Notes: generated from the letters alone by a model not told the origin. A stretch of DNA of 64,000 bases from Bog-756 sp052326605 (GCA_052326605.1 JBKQMB010000054.1:1-64000), one strand, 5' to 3'; positions 27,245-36,351 are shown, numbered from the stretch's first letter. Translations and numbers: made by a program.

Positions 27245-28063
27245 ATGCTGGTTTCCATCGAGCGGGGTTCCGGCCATCCCGTGCTGCTCCTGCACGGCCA
27301 ACCGGGGACCGGCGCTTCGTGGGATCCGGTGACGCGCCTGCTCGAACCCGACGTTCGGGTTCTCGCTCCGGACCGGATCGGCTACGGCGCGACGGCGGGG
27401 ACCGCACGCGGACTGGCCGACAATGCCGACCTGATGGCCGAATTCCTCGAGAGCCGGAAGGCCACGCCGGCCACCGTGGTGGCACACAGCTGGTCAGGTG
27501 GGGTGGCCGTCCTTTTGGCGACCCGTTATCCGGAAGCGGTGTCGAACCTGGTGTTGGTCGGCGCGGCATGCACGCCGGACAGTGTGGACGCCATCGACCG
27601 GCTGCTCGATGTTCCGGGGTTGCGCGACGTCCTGACCGTGGCCGGCCTGCTGGCGATCGGAGAGGTGCTTCCCCGCATGAGGCGCTTGGTGCGTTACGTC
27701 CCTGAGAGCGTCCGCGACCAACTGTCCACTGCGCTGCCGGACCAGTCCGTCCTGGGCGGAGAACGGGGTGCCCTCGGCCGGCACAAACGCAGTTTCATGA
27801 TCGAGCAGCGTGCCCTGATGGATGAACTGCCGTCGGTGACGGCGGCGCTCGGGGGTCTGGCGGTTCCGGTGGCAGTGGTGGGCGGTGCCTGGGACCTTGT
27901 GGTGCGCCCCGAGGCTGCGAGGACCCTGGCGAAGGCCACCCCCGGCGCTGAACTGATCATGTTCCCGAGGGCCGGCCACTTCGTGGCACGCGACACCCCC
28001 GAGGCACTCGCCGAGGTGATCCGCCGTTACGCTCGCAAGGCGTCCGGCCTGCCGACCACCTGA
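27245..28063 (+). CDS. Alpha/beta hydrolase
   Basis: A 272-residue alpha/beta-fold hydrolase with unknown substrate. HGQPGTGASWDPV gives the oxyanion segment, AHSWSGGVAVL the nucleophile elbow (Ser in place of the usual G-x-S-x-G first Gly), WDLVVRPEAA the acidic residue and RAGHFVARDTP the catalytic His. ATG 27245, or GTG one codon earlier. It follows the histidine kinase by 9 bp and converges on menF; a MenH role would fit the neighbourhood but the sequence does not prove it. Confidence 0.82.
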   Translation: MLVSIERGSGHPVLLLHGQPGTGASWDPVTRLLEPDVRVLAPDRIGYGATAGTARGLADNADLMAEFLESRKATPATVVAHSWSGGVAVLLATRYPEAVSNLVLVGAACTPDSVDAIDRLLDVPGLRDVLTVAGLLAIGEVLPRMRRLVRYVPESVRDQLSTALPDQSVLGGERGALGRHKRSFMIEQRALMDELPSVTAALGGLAVPVAVVGGAWDLVVRPEAARTLAKATPGAELIMFPRAGHFVARDTPEALAEVIRRYARKASGLPTT

Positions 28064-28067
28064 TCGG

Positions 28068-28091
28068 GAGGGCGTTCGGCGGACCGCCCTC
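28068..28091. terminator. Hairpin between convergent hydrolase and menF genes
   Basis: GAGGGCG (28068-28074) pairs with CGCCCTC (28085-28091), a perfect 7-bp stem with a 10-nt loop, in the 26-bp gap. It probably ends transcription from both sides, although there is no T run. It reaches into the menF stop codon. Confidence 0.5.
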
Positions 28092-29520
28092 AGCCGACCG
28101 CGGCGCGCGGGCCGGCTTCGGTCCCGGCCCCGTCGCTCGTGGAGAACGGAGCACCGGGGGCAAGGGCGTCAAAGACGGCGGTGAACTTGAGATTGGCCTC
28201 AGCCAACTCGGTGCTCGGCTCCGATCCGTCCACGATTCCCACACCTGCGCTCAGACGTGCCGTGCGGCCCCTGATGGACATGGCCCGGATACCCACGACC
28301 CACATGCCGTCACCGGCGGCGTCGACGTAACCGACCGGCCCCGCATAGGTGCCCCTCGACTGGGGCTCCGAGCGAGCGATCATGGCCCGGGCCGATGCGA
28401 CCGGCTCACCGCCGACGGCCGGTGTGGGGTGGAGCGCAGCGACCAGTGCCAGCACGCTCGGGATGTCGTCGTCCGTACTTCCGGCGAGCCGGCCGATGAT
28501 CGAAGTGCCGAGATGGGTGATGTTGTGGAGATGCACCAGATCCGGCTCCGTCGGTACATCGAGGGTGGAGGTGAAGGGGCGGAGCGCCCGCTCGATGGCG
28601 TCGACCACCAGGCGGTGCTCCGCACTGTCCTTTGTCGACTCGAGGAGTTCCGCGGGCAGGGCGCTCCCGCCGTCTCCTCTGAACCGGTCGGTGGTCCCGG
28701 CCAGTGGCCGACTGTGGATGTCGGTGCCGGATCGCTCTACCAGCAACTCGGGACTGGCACCCACGAACTGCCCCTCCGCGGTCGGCAGAGAGAAGATCGT
28801 GCAGTTCGGTTCGAGCCGGCTCCATCGACGGAGCAGGTCATCCACGCGGATGGCCTTGCTCATGATGACATCGACGTGCCGGGCCAGGACCACCTTGACC
28901 AGTTCGCCCTTGTCAATGGCCGAAATCGCTCTGGTCACCATTGCGCAGAAGTCGTCGTCGGAAGCGAGTGGGCGGATCTGTTCGGGAAGACCGGGGCGGT
29001 CGAGCGCATCGGGTCGCTCGGCTCGGAAGGGGCCGCCGAGAAGCATTCCACCTAGGAGCTGTGAGCGGAGGCCTGCGCCGGTGGCCGGCAGGGCGGCCCG
29101 ATCGGTGCCCACCACGGTGACCCACTCGCGTCCCTCGTGATCTGAGGCGTAGAGGACCTCCGGGACGACCAGCGAGGTGGGTGCGGACCGGTCGAAGGGA
29201 AGGGCGCCGAACGCGACGACGGCATGGCCTGCACCTGCAGGGCTGCGTCCACCCTCGGGCCCGTCGCCGGTGTCGAGATGGTCGGAGCACTCGATCGAGG
29301 CGAGGAGTTCGGCAACCCGGTCGATGCCGACGTCGGAATCGAGGCCGGACGCTAGAGGGATGGTGAGTGCGGTGCCCAGACCGACCAGGACCCGGTTTTC
29401 GGTGTGCACGACGATCCCGCTCGATCCGGCCAGGGTGAACGGATCGATGGCCGGGCCCGGGTCGAGTGGGAATCGCGTGGCAACCAGCCCCAAGGCCCCG
29501 ATCGGGATCGGGGCGGTCAC
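28090..29520 (-). CDS. menF: Isochorismate synthase
   Basis: Converts chorismate to isochorismate, the entry step of menaquinone (or siderophore) synthesis. The 476-residue protein has the chorismate-binding domain in its C-terminal half: KVVLARHVDV, FSLPTAEGQFVGASPELLV, SRPLAGTTDRFRGD, ESTKDSAEHRLVVDAIE, LHNITHLGTSIIGRLAG, LHPTPAVGGEP and GPVGYVDAAGDG. The presence of menG directly upstream favours the menaquinone role over a siderophore one. GTG at 29520 overlaps the menG stop by GTGA. Confidence 0.92.
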   Translation of the reverse strand: MTAPIPIGALGLVATRFPLDPGPAIDPFTLAGSSGIVVHTENRVLVGLGTALTIPLASGLDSDVGIDRVAELLASIECSDHLDTGDGPEGGRSPAGAGHAVVAFGALPFDRSAPTSLVVPEVLYASDHEGREWVTVVGTDRAALPATGAGLRSQLLGGMLLGGPFRAERPDALDRPGLPEQIRPLASDDDFCAMVTRAISAIDKGELVKVVLARHVDVIMSKAIRVDDLLRRWSRLEPNCTIFSLPTAEGQFVGASPELLVERSGTDIHSRPLAGTTDRFRGDGGSALPAELLESTKDSAEHRLVVDAIERALRPFTSTLDVPTEPDLVHLHNITHLGTSIIGRLAGSTDDDIPSVLALVAALHPTPAVGGEPVASARAMIARSEPQSRGTYAGPVGYVDAAGDGMWVVGIRAMSIRGRTARLSAGVGIVDGSEPSTELAEANLKFTAVFDALAPGAPFSTSDGAGTEAGPRAAVG

Positions 29521-30302
29521 GGCTGGCCTCTCCGGGTCGCAGTGATCAGTTGGCTCAGCCCTCCCGACAGCGCCCGCCGGTTGACTGCGGAGAACCCTGC
29601 GTCCATGAGCATCGACCGGAGCTGTTCGGTGGGAGGGAGATACGCCGTGGACTTGGGAAGGTAGCGGTAGGCGGCACCATCGGACAACAAGCCGCCGATC
29701 ACCGGAACGACCCGGTGGAACCAGATGCGGTCGCCGGACCGCAGGAGTCCGTGGTCGGGCTCTGCCACCTCGAGCAGGCTGATCCGGCCACCCGGTCGCA
29801 CGACGCGGCCGAACTCGCCGAACACCTTGTCCAGCTCGGTGAAGTTACGAAGGGCATATCCGCAGGTGATCCCGTCGACCGAGCCGCTGGCCAGCGGAAG
29901 CCACGTCCCGTCAGCCTGCGCCAGGGGCGTACCGCTGTGATTCGCGGCCAACATCCCCCAGGACAGGTCCATCCCGAGCGGCCGGAATCCAGCCACCCGG
30001 AGGATCTTCAGGAAGTCTCCGGTCCCGCAGGCCAGGTCGAGCACCCGTGAGCCTTCGGGCAGCCCCAGTGCCCGAGTCGACTGTTTGCGCCATCTGACGT
30101 CGAGCCCGAAGGTCATCAATCGATTGACCAGGTCGTAACGAGGAGCAATGGCGTCGAACATCGAACGCACGAGAGCTGTCTTGTCTGCTCCGGTGGGCAG
30201 ATCGGCGCTTGCTGCCCGGGCTGCGGCCTCCCGGGCTGCGGCCTCCCGGGCCGGTGCCACTGTGCCGGGGGAGTTCGTCTCGGGCGACGGTGCACCGGTC
30301 AT
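29517..30302 (-). CDS. menG: Demethylmenaquinone methyltransferase (UbiE/MenG)
   Basis: SAM-dependent last step of menaquinone synthesis. The 261-residue protein has a variable N-terminus with a tandem Ala-Arg-Glu repeat (15-bp DNA unit near 30215-30255), then MFDAIAPRYDLVNRLMTFGLD, the SAM motif VLDLACGTGDFL, GMDLSWGMLAAN, DGITCGYALRNF and LLEVAEPDHGL, all typical of UbiE. It is coupled on both sides: ATGA with the MerR gene, GTGA with menF. Confidence 0.94.
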   Translation of the reverse strand: MTGAPSPETNSPGTVAPAREAAAREAAARAASADLPTGADKTALVRSMFDAIAPRYDLVNRLMTFGLDVRWRKQSTRALGLPEGSRVLDLACGTGDFLKILRVAGFRPLGMDLSWGMLAANHSGTPLAQADGTWLPLASGSVDGITCGYALRNFTELDKVFGEFGRVVRPGGRISLLEVAEPDHGLLRSGDRIWFHRVVPVIGGLLSDGAAYRYLPKSTAYLPPTEQLRSMLMDAGFSAVNRRALSGGLSQLITATRRGQP

Positions 30303-31273
30303 CGGCTCGGCGCCGGGCTCTCCGCGTCCAGGATGTCCAGGATGCCCGAATCGGACAACCGGGCATGGTCCGAGATGGCGCGCCGTTCCGCGTCAGATCC
30401 GACCAGTTCCACGTGATCGAGGGCAGCTTTGACCAGGGTGCGGGTGAAGTGGTGGCCGACCAGGGTCTTCACGGCGGGGAGGATCTCCGAGTAGGCCTGC
30501 AGGAGCCTGTCGGTGTCCCGGTCGGCCGGGCCGTCCGCCGATTCGTCCGCCGATTCGTCCGCCGATTCGTCTGCCGACTTACCGTCTGATTGCGCGCCGT
30601 CGGCATTGCCGCGCTGCCTGTCGCGAAGTGGTCCCCGAACGTAGACGGAGAAGATGGCAACCGCCTCTCTCGCCACGGCTTCGGTCGCCTCGTGGTGACG
30701 GCGCGCCAGGTCGAGCAGTGCCGAGAGGGGGATTCCCCATTCGAGAAGCAGGAGCCCGGCCTTCGATGCCGCCACGTCCTCCGAGGTGTAGCGCTCCTGG
30801 CCATTGACGCGGCGGGCAATGAGCAGGCCCTCGGCCTCGATGGCCTTCAGCAGGGCCAGGGGGACACCTGTCTCGATTGCCAGCTCGCTCAGGGTGTAGG
30901 TGTCAGTGTGAGTGCCGGGGCTGCCCGCCCCGCTGCCCCCACCGCCGACGCTGTATCGGCTTCCTGGGTCGTCCGGGCGCCCGGCCTGTTGCACTGTCCG
31001 TCCGGACTCTCGACGGACGCCCGACAGCTCTCCCAGCAGTGCTTCGTCGGCGGCGTCCAGTTCGCCGGTCACAAGCCGGGCGATGGTGGCCAGTGTGAAG
31101 CCGCGCTTCTGCAGGGATCGGATGCGAGCCAGCCGTTCGAGATGCCGTACGTCGTACCAGGCAATCCTGCCTTCCCGACGGGGGGGATCGAGCAGGCCCT
31201 TGCTCTGGTAATAGCGAATCGTGTCCACCGAGACATCGGACTGGACCGACAGCTGTTCGACCCGCAACTCCAT
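30299..31273 (-). CDS. MerR-family regulator with two MerR-like HTH regions
   Basis: A 324-residue transcription factor. Residues 1-80 form a MerR winged helix (SDVSVDTIRYYQSKGLLDPP then YDVRHLERLARIRSLQKRGF). A second region, about 145-230, also looks MerR-like (TLSELAIETGVPLALLKAIE ... RYTSEDVAASKAGLLLLEWG). Between and after them are low-complexity stretches, including a SADE repeat from a 12-bp DNA unit. It has no Cys-rich metal site. Its gene starts the regulator-menG-menF run, so control of menaquinone genes and of itself is a plausible inference. ATG at 31273; GTG three codons upstream is possible. Confidence 0.82.
   Translation of the reverse strand: MELRVEQLSVQSDVSVDTIRYYQSKGLLDPPRREGRIAWYDVRHLERLARIRSLQKRGFTLATIARLVTGELDAADEALLGELSGVRRESGRTVQQAGRPDDPGSRYSVGGGGSGAGSPGTHTDTYTLSELAIETGVPLALLKAIEAEGLLIARRVNGQERYTSEDVAASKAGLLLLEWGIPLSALLDLARRHHEATEAVAREAVAIFSVYVRGPLRDRQRGNADGAQSDGKSADESADESADESADGPADRDTDRLLQAYSEILPAVKTLVGHHFTRTLVKAALDHVELVGSDAERRAISDHARLSDSGILDILDAESPAPSR
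30532..30578. repeat. 12-bp tandem repeat inside the MerR gene
   Basis: About four in-frame copies of gattcgtccgcc, coding for SADE/DESA units in a linker of the regulator. The repeat number could vary without breaking the frame. Confidence 0.8.
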
Positions 31274-31294
31274 CTCCCACACTCTAGGAGTAAT

Positions 31295-31313
31295 CGCTCG
31301 TATTGTTTGAGCG
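31295..31313. promoter_or_regulatory. Inverted repeat upstream of the MerR gene
   Basis: CGCTC (31295-31299) and GAGCG (31309-31313) flank an AT-rich 9-nt centre, 22 bp upstream of the MerR ATG. AT-rich DNA is rare in this window. A palindrome around an AT-rich centre in the regulator's own promoter zone fits an autoregulatory operator. No promoter boxes could be assigned with confidence. Confidence 0.4.
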
Positions 31314-31489
31314 CGGTCCCCGACAGTGAGGGACGGGCGGTTCAGGCCGATATCGGGGCCCGACTTCAAGCCCGATCAGGGGCCCGATCAGGGGCCTATC
31401 GGTGGCTGAGCAGGTTCCCGCCCGAGGGTCAATCGGCGATCGGGGGCTCAGCGACCGATTGAGCGGTCAGTGGCCGGCTCGTGGCCGGC

Positions 31490-31945
31490 TCACCGGTAGT
31501 AGCGGTAGACGACCTGGGCGACGCAGCTCGGCTTGGTCGACCCTTCGGTTTCAAGGGTGAGATCCAGTACGACCTGGACCCCGCCGGAGACATCTTCGAC
31601 GCCGGCCACGGAGGCTCCCAGGCGGAGATTGCTGCCCACGGGAACAGGAGCGGGAAAACGAACCTTGTTGCAGCCGTAGTTGACGCCCATGGAGATGCCT
31701 TCCACCACCAGGACCTCCCCCAGGAACACCGGCGCCAGGGAGAGCGTCAGGTAGCCGTGGGCGATGGCGGTGCCGAACGGGCCGCTCTTCGCCCGCTCGG
31801 GATCCACGTGGATCCACTGCCGGTCGCCGGTGGCGTCGGCGAAGAGGTTGACCTGGTCCTGGTCGATGCGATGCCACTCGCTGTAGCCGAGATGCCGCCC
31901 GACCAGATCCCGGAACGACTCGATGCCCTGCACGGTGGTTGCCAT
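31490..31945 (-). CDS. MaoC-like (R)-specific enoyl-CoA hydratase/dehydratase
   Basis: A 151-residue hot-dog-fold protein. The hydratase 2 motif reads NLFADATGDRQWIHVDPERA with the Asp/His pair of the active site, then SGPFGTAIAHGYLTLSL and VNYGCNKVRFPAPVPVGS. It probably hydrates enoyl thioesters in fatty-acid metabolism, or may be an (R)-hydratase for storage lipids. It stands alone: the MerR promoter region lies 216 bp downstream, and the VIT1-like gene is divergent with a 221-bp gap in which I see no strong motif. Confidence 0.88.
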   Translation of the reverse strand: MATTVQGIESFRDLVGRHLGYSEWHRIDQDQVNLFADATGDRQWIHVDPERAKSGPFGTAIAHGYLTLSLAPVFLGEVLVVEGISMGVNYGCNKVRFPAPVPVGSNLRLGASVAGVEDVSGGVQVVLDLTLETEGSTKPSCVAQVVYRYYR

Positions 31946-32166
31946 GGCCCAGACTGTACGGGATCCGGGTCCCGGGACACCACCCGCCTCGGGCGCACCA
32001 CCTCAAGCCGCGCCGGCCGCTCAAGGCCACTACAGGGCCGCCAGGGCCCGCCCCCGGGTCATGGCGGGTCGCGCTTTGACCCGGATACCTCGGCGGTCCG
32101 ATGAGGGTTCCCTTCCTCCGGACGTCAGTGTGCCCTCACCGAGGTCGGGTCGGTACGCTCTCCTCC

Positions 32167-32862
32167 GTGCCCCCGGCAGTACACCATCACCGGAATCTGC
32201 ATGGCGGGGGAGCGCGTGCCGCGGTGTTCGGTATCAGTGACGGATTGGTCTCCAATGTGGCCCTGATCCTCGGCATGGCCGGTGCCGACTCGTCGCCAGG
32301 GGCGGTCCGCCTCGCCGGATTGGCCGGACTGATCGGCGGCGCGTTCTCGATGGCGACGGGCGAGTACATCTCCATGCGCGCCCAATCCGAGCTGATGGAG
32401 CGCGAGCTGGATGTCGAACGACAGGCTCTTCGCCACGAACCAGAGGTCGAACGCAAGGAACTGGCCGCCATCTACGAGAGCCGTGGCCTCGACGCCGAGT
32501 TGGCCGAGGAGCTCTCGGTGAAGATGATGCGAGACCCCGAACTCGCGCTCGAGACCCACGCCCGAGAGGAGCTGGGTATCAACCCCAAGGAGACCGGCAA
32601 GCCGGTCGAGGCCGCCCTCGCCTCGTTCTTCACCTTCGCCCTCGGGGCTTTCCTGCCGCTTCTGCCCTGGTTGATCACGGACGGAACGAGGGCGACGCTG
32701 TGGTCGGTCGCACTCGGTGCGGTGGGTGCCTTCAGCGTGGGTGCAGCCCTGTCCATGTTCACCGGTCGTTCCTGGTTGTGGTCGGCCAGCCGTCAGCTGT
32801 TGATCTCCGGTGCCGCTGCCGCGGTCACGTACTCGGTGGGCCACCTCGTGGGCGCAAGCTGA
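32167..32862 (+). CDS. VIT1/CCC1-family membrane transporter
   Basis: A 231-residue protein of the family that carries Fe(II)/Mn(II) across membranes. After a His-containing start (HHHRNLHGG) come AAVFGISDGLVSNVALILGM and GGAFSMATGEYISMRAQSEL, the typical first membrane helices, a cytoplasmic acidic helical domain with ERKELAAIYESRGL, and three more hydrophobic segments (FFTFALGAFLPLLPWLI). Many of the Glu residues that bind metal in plant VIT1 are in the helical domain. GTG at 32167 gives the family N-terminus; the frame is open upstream. The direction of transport cannot be read. Confidence 0.88.
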   Translation: MPPAVHHHRNLHGGGARAAVFGISDGLVSNVALILGMAGADSSPGAVRLAGLAGLIGGAFSMATGEYISMRAQSELMERELDVERQALRHEPEVERKELAAIYESRGLDAELAEELSVKMMRDPELALETHAREELGINPKETGKPVEAALASFFTFALGAFLPLLPWLITDGTRATLWSVALGAVGAFSVGAALSMFTGRSWLWSASRQLLISGAAAAVTYSVGHLVGAS

Positions 32863-32946
32863 CCCAGTTCTCGCAGAGCGGGCCCGGGTGCCCGGCGATG
32901 GGATGTCTGCGATCCGGTCGTCACACCCACCTGGGACGATGACCCC

Positions 32947-34371
32947 ATGGCGTCGGCAACCTCGCACAACCCGGAACCCCAGTCCCCACAGACGCCACAG
33001 GCAACCCCGCCGACCCACCTTCGGCTGGATGCATCAGCCCTTTCGGATGCGTTGGACGCCATCGCCGGCTTCGTGTCGGAATTCGAGCCCGGCCGGTACA
33101 GCGGTGAGGACGCAGCCCGACTGGTGACCTGGTTCACCCGGGCAGAACGCCTCTGCGCCGCCGGCAAGACGCTGGCCGCAACCCGGGCGGCGGCTGCCAA
33201 CTGCCATCAGACGACCGGACAGCGGTCAGCGGCCCATTGGCTGGCAGGGGTGACTGGCGAGTCCGTGGGGAATGCAGTCGAGCTCCTGCGTCTGGGGGAG
33301 ACGCTCGGGTCCCACCCCGGCGTTGACGAGGCCTACCGGACCGGCCGGCTGTCCCCGTCGGGTGCCAAGGCCGTCGCCGGTGCGGTGGCGGTCAATCCGA
33401 ACAGCGAAGGAGAGCTGCTCCAAGTGGCAGAAGGGGACACCCTGAGTCGTCTTCGGGATCGCTGCCTCCGGGCCAGGGCCGAGGGACGGTCGAAGACCGA
33501 TGCGGCCCGTGTCTACGAGGGGATCCGGGCCGCACGACATTGCCGGACCTGGACGGACGCCGATGGTGCCTTCCGGCTGGATGCCCGGCTCACCCCCGAT
33601 GCAGGTGCGGCACTGCTCTCGTCATTGAGCGCCGAGTCCGACCGGGCGTTCCGTCGGGCCAGAGCAGCCGGCATCCGTGAGTCGCGGGACGCGTGTGCCG
33701 CTGATGCCCTCGTGGCACTGGTGGCCGGGCGGGGGATCGGCGTTCCCGATCAGACCACGTCGGCGGGTCGCTCAAAGGAGGGTGGATGTGGGACCGGCGA
33801 CGGGACCGATGACGACGCCGGTCCCGATTGCCATGTTCCGGAGCCCAAGGCCACCGTCCACCTGCGGGTGGATCTCGATGCCCTCAGGCGGGGGGGCGTG
33901 GGTGATGGAGAGCGCTGTGAGATTCCCGGCGTCGGACCGGTCCCCATCGAGGTCGCCCGGGACCTGATGGGCGATGCCATCACCGACCTTGTCATCGCCA
34001 ACGGCGTCGATGTGACCACCATCTGCCATCTGGGTCGATCGATTCCCGCTCCGTTAAAGACGGCCCTCATCGAACGGGACGCGATCTGCGTCGTCCCCGG
34101 CTGCGACGTGGCCACCGGCCTGGAGATCGACCACTGGATGGTTCCATTTGCCGCCGGTGGACCGGCCTCGCTGGAGAACCTGGCGCGTCTTTGCAGTCAC
34201 CACCACCACCTTCGAACCCACAAGGGTTTCCGGCTCGATGGCGGTCCGGGCGATTGGAGGTGGCGACCGCCTGCCGCTCAGAAGGGACCCGGCGGTCCAT
34301 CGCCGGGCCTCGCCGTTTCGGCGGACCGAGACTCTCGTTCCGAGGCCCCGGAGCTGTTTGGCGGGGAGTGA
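32947..34371 (+). CDS. DUF222 and HNH endonuclease domain protein (13E12 type)
   Basis: A 474-residue protein with an N-terminal DUF222 region (WFTRAERLCAAGKTLAATRA) and a C-terminal HNH nuclease: CVVPGCDVATGLEIDHWMVP, a LENLARLCSHHHHLRTHKGF zinc/metal segment. These proteins occur in many copies in actinobacteria; the biological role is not known. It is not part of a recognisable mobile element here. ATG at 32947. Confidence 0.9.
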   Translation: MASATSHNPEPQSPQTPQATPPTHLRLDASALSDALDAIAGFVSEFEPGRYSGEDAARLVTWFTRAERLCAAGKTLAATRAAAANCHQTTGQRSAAHWLAGVTGESVGNAVELLRLGETLGSHPGVDEAYRTGRLSPSGAKAVAGAVAVNPNSEGELLQVAEGDTLSRLRDRCLRARAEGRSKTDAARVYEGIRAARHCRTWTDADGAFRLDARLTPDAGAALLSSLSAESDRAFRRARAAGIRESRDACAADALVALVAGRGIGVPDQTTSAGRSKEGGCGTGDGTDDDAGPDCHVPEPKATVHLRVDLDALRRGGVGDGERCEIPGVGPVPIEVARDLMGDAITDLVIANGVDVTTICHLGRSIPAPLKTALIERDAICVVPGCDVATGLEIDHWMVPFAAGGPASLENLARLCSHHHHLRTHKGFRLDGGPGDWRWRPPAAQKGPGGPSPGLAVSADRDSRSEAPELFGGE

Positions 34372-34411
34372 GCAGTCCGGTTGGGGCGGCTCGCTCTTCA
34401 TGGCAGGGACC

Positions 34412-34429
34412 GTCGACATCGCTGTCGGC
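34412..34429. terminator. Hairpin between convergent HNH and mshD genes
   Basis: GTCGACA (34412-34418) and TGTCGGC (34423-34429) form a 7-bp stem with one G-T pair and a 4-nt loop in a 64-bp gap between converging genes. No T tract. Confidence 0.4.
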
Positions 34430-34435
34430 CGTTCC

Positions 34436-35437
34436 TCAGGCCGGTTCGAACCGACCCGAATAGGACCGATCCACATGATCCTCGGCGAACCCGATCGAAC
34501 GGTACAGCGAGACGGCTGCGGTATTGGCAGCGTCCACGTAGAGCATTCCCACCGACATGCCCGCCCCGGCGAGCCAGTCCAGGCCGGCAAGGGTCAGGGC
34601 ACGGCCCCATCCACGCCCGTGGAAGTCCGGGTCCACGCCGATGACGTAGATCTCGCCCATCGGTGGGTCGGTATCGGCATGGATCTTCGTCCAACACGAG
34701 CCGGCGATGCGCCCACCCTCTCCGACCACGAGGAAACCACTCGGATCGAACCACCGTTCCTTCTCCCGCTCGAGCAGTGTCGCCATCTCCCACCGGCCCT
34801 GCTCGGAGTGGCCCGCAAACGCCCTGTTGTTGGTGGCCAGCCATGCCGCTTCATCAACGCCGGGCCGGAAGCTCCGGGTCGGAACCGGCAGGTCGGGTCG
34901 GGTGGTTCCGCTGGTGTCGAGCGGCAGCCTGCACCGCATCTGGATGAGGTTGCGCTCGATCCGCAATCCGTGGGCAGCCGCCAGCGCATCGTCGGCCGGG
35001 GAAGCCCGTGCCACCCACAGCCGCACGGTTCCGCCTCCCGCCCGGGCTACCTCTTCAAGAGCTGCTCCCAGGAGGGCGTCACCCACTGCCGTGCTGCCCA
35101 CTGCCGGCGACGCGAACTCCGGATCCACGACCAGCTCGACCGCGAACGGTCCCGAGTGGGTTTTCCCGACCAGCTCTGCGTATCCGACCAGGTCCTTCTG
35201 CGTCCGTGGACCGTCCCGGTCCGCTCCTGAGTCCAGACGGGCGAGGACACCGACGAAGAGAGCGCGGTCTCGGTTTGATGCATCCGTACGATCGACGGTA
35301 TGTCTCAACGCGACCCGCTTGTGCTCACTGAGAGCATCGTGGCCTGTGGCCTTGGTGACTCGGCCGAGCAGTTCGTCGATCTCGTCCACCACGTGTCCAT
35401 CCGGCGCCGTAACCACCGCAACGTCGAGGCTCATCAT
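34436..35437 (-). CDS. mshD: Mycothiol synthase
   Basis: Acetylates the cysteine of desacetyl-mycothiol, the last step of mycothiol synthesis. The 333-residue protein has two GNAT halves; the C-terminal one holds the acetyl-CoA loop VDPDFHGRGWGRAL and VDAANTAAVSLYRSIGF, with WFDPSGFLVV and GEIYVIGV before it, as in MshD. Mycothiol is specific to actinobacteria, so this gene supports the lineage. The start is ATG 35437 (or the next ATG, 35434); the open frame upstream overlaps nth antisense and is not coding. It diverges from nth with a 30-bp gap. Confidence 0.9.
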   Translation of the reverse strand: MMSLDVAVVTAPDGHVVDEIDELLGRVTKATGHDALSEHKRVALRHTVDRTDASNRDRALFVGVLARLDSGADRDGPRTQKDLVGYAELVGKTHSGPFAVELVVDPEFASPAVGSTAVGDALLGAALEEVARAGGGTVRLWVARASPADDALAAAHGLRIERNLIQMRCRLPLDTSGTTRPDLPVPTRSFRPGVDEAAWLATNNRAFAGHSEQGRWEMATLLEREKERWFDPSGFLVVGEGGRIAGSCWTKIHADTDPPMGEIYVIGVDPDFHGRGWGRALTLAGLDWLAGAGMSVGMLYVDAANTAAVSLYRSIGFAEDHVDRSYSGRFEPA

Positions 35438-35467
35438 CCACAAGAAGCTACCGGTAGTGTCCGGGCC

Positions 35468-36175
35468 ATGGCCCGACCACGGACACCCGCCGGCCGAGCA
35501 AGGGTGACCAACGAGCGGTTGGGCATGGAGTACCCCGGTTCGGCACGAGAGCTGTGCGCGCTCCGGCACGCCGATGCGTTCGAACTGCTGGTGGCGACCA
35601 TTCTCTCGGCTCAGTGCACAGACGAACGGGTCAACATGACCACGCCCGCGCTCTTTGCTCGCTTTCCCGATGCCCCGGCGCTGGCCTCGGCAGATCTGCC
35701 GGAGGTCGAGGAACTGGTCCGCTCCACCGGGTTCTACCGGGCCAAGGCCAGAAACCTGGTGGGGATGGCACGTGACGTCGTCGTGCGATTCGGTGGTCAG
35801 GTCCCATCGCGCCTCGATCAGCTGGTGACACTTCCTGGAGTCGGTCGCAAGACGGCAAATGTGGTGCGTAGCGTCGCCTTCGGGTTGCCCGGTCTGCCGG
35901 TGGACACCCATGTGCAACGGCTGTCTCTCCGCCTGGGCCTCACCGACCAGACCGACCCGGTCCGGGTCGAGACGGTCCTCAACCGCATGATCCCGGCCTC
36001 CGAGCGAGGCGCCTTCAGCCTCCGACTGATCTTGCACGGCCGAGCCACCTGCAAGGCGCGCTCACCTCACTGTGACAGCTGCGTTCTCTCGGACTTCTGT
36101 CCGTCGGCGCCAACTGAAGCCCTGGCCGGCCGGCATGCCCCCCGCAGCAAGGGAGTCGCGAGCGGCGCCTCCTGA
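35468..36175 (+). CDS. nth: Endonuclease III
   Basis: DNA glycosylase/AP lyase that removes oxidised pyrimidines. The 235-residue enzyme shows the helix-hairpin-helix LPGVGRKTANVV with catalytic Lys128, Asp146 in PVDTHVQRLSLRLG, and the [4Fe-4S] cluster as Cys195-x6-Cys202-x2-Cys205-x5-Cys211. ATG at 35468 gives the family length. The frame stays open upstream into the mshD region, but without similarity. Confidence 0.95.
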   Translation: MARPRTPAGRARVTNERLGMEYPGSARELCALRHADAFELLVATILSAQCTDERVNMTTPALFARFPDAPALASADLPEVEELVRSTGFYRAKARNLVGMARDVVVRFGGQVPSRLDQLVTLPGVGRKTANVVRSVAFGLPGLPVDTHVQRLSLRLGLTDQTDPVRVETVLNRMIPASERGAFSLRLILHGRATCKARSPHCDSCVLSDFCPSAPTEALAGRHAPRSKGVASGAS

Positions 36176-36351
36176 CGGGTGCTCGGCGATCAACGGAGAC
36201 AGGGCAGCAATTGCATCCGGACGGGGAATCGACGAAATCAACGTATCTACCTGGCAATTCTGGTTCCTAACCGTTGCCCGTTTCCGGGTGGGACATGAAA
36301 TCCGCACCGCTGACTGGAATCCGTCCGAAAAACGTGGTGTGCTGTTGCGGT

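Noticed and set aside
35438..36037. Upstream extension of MshD
   Set aside because: It lies opposite nth and has no GNAT similarity; the real start is at 35437 or 35434.
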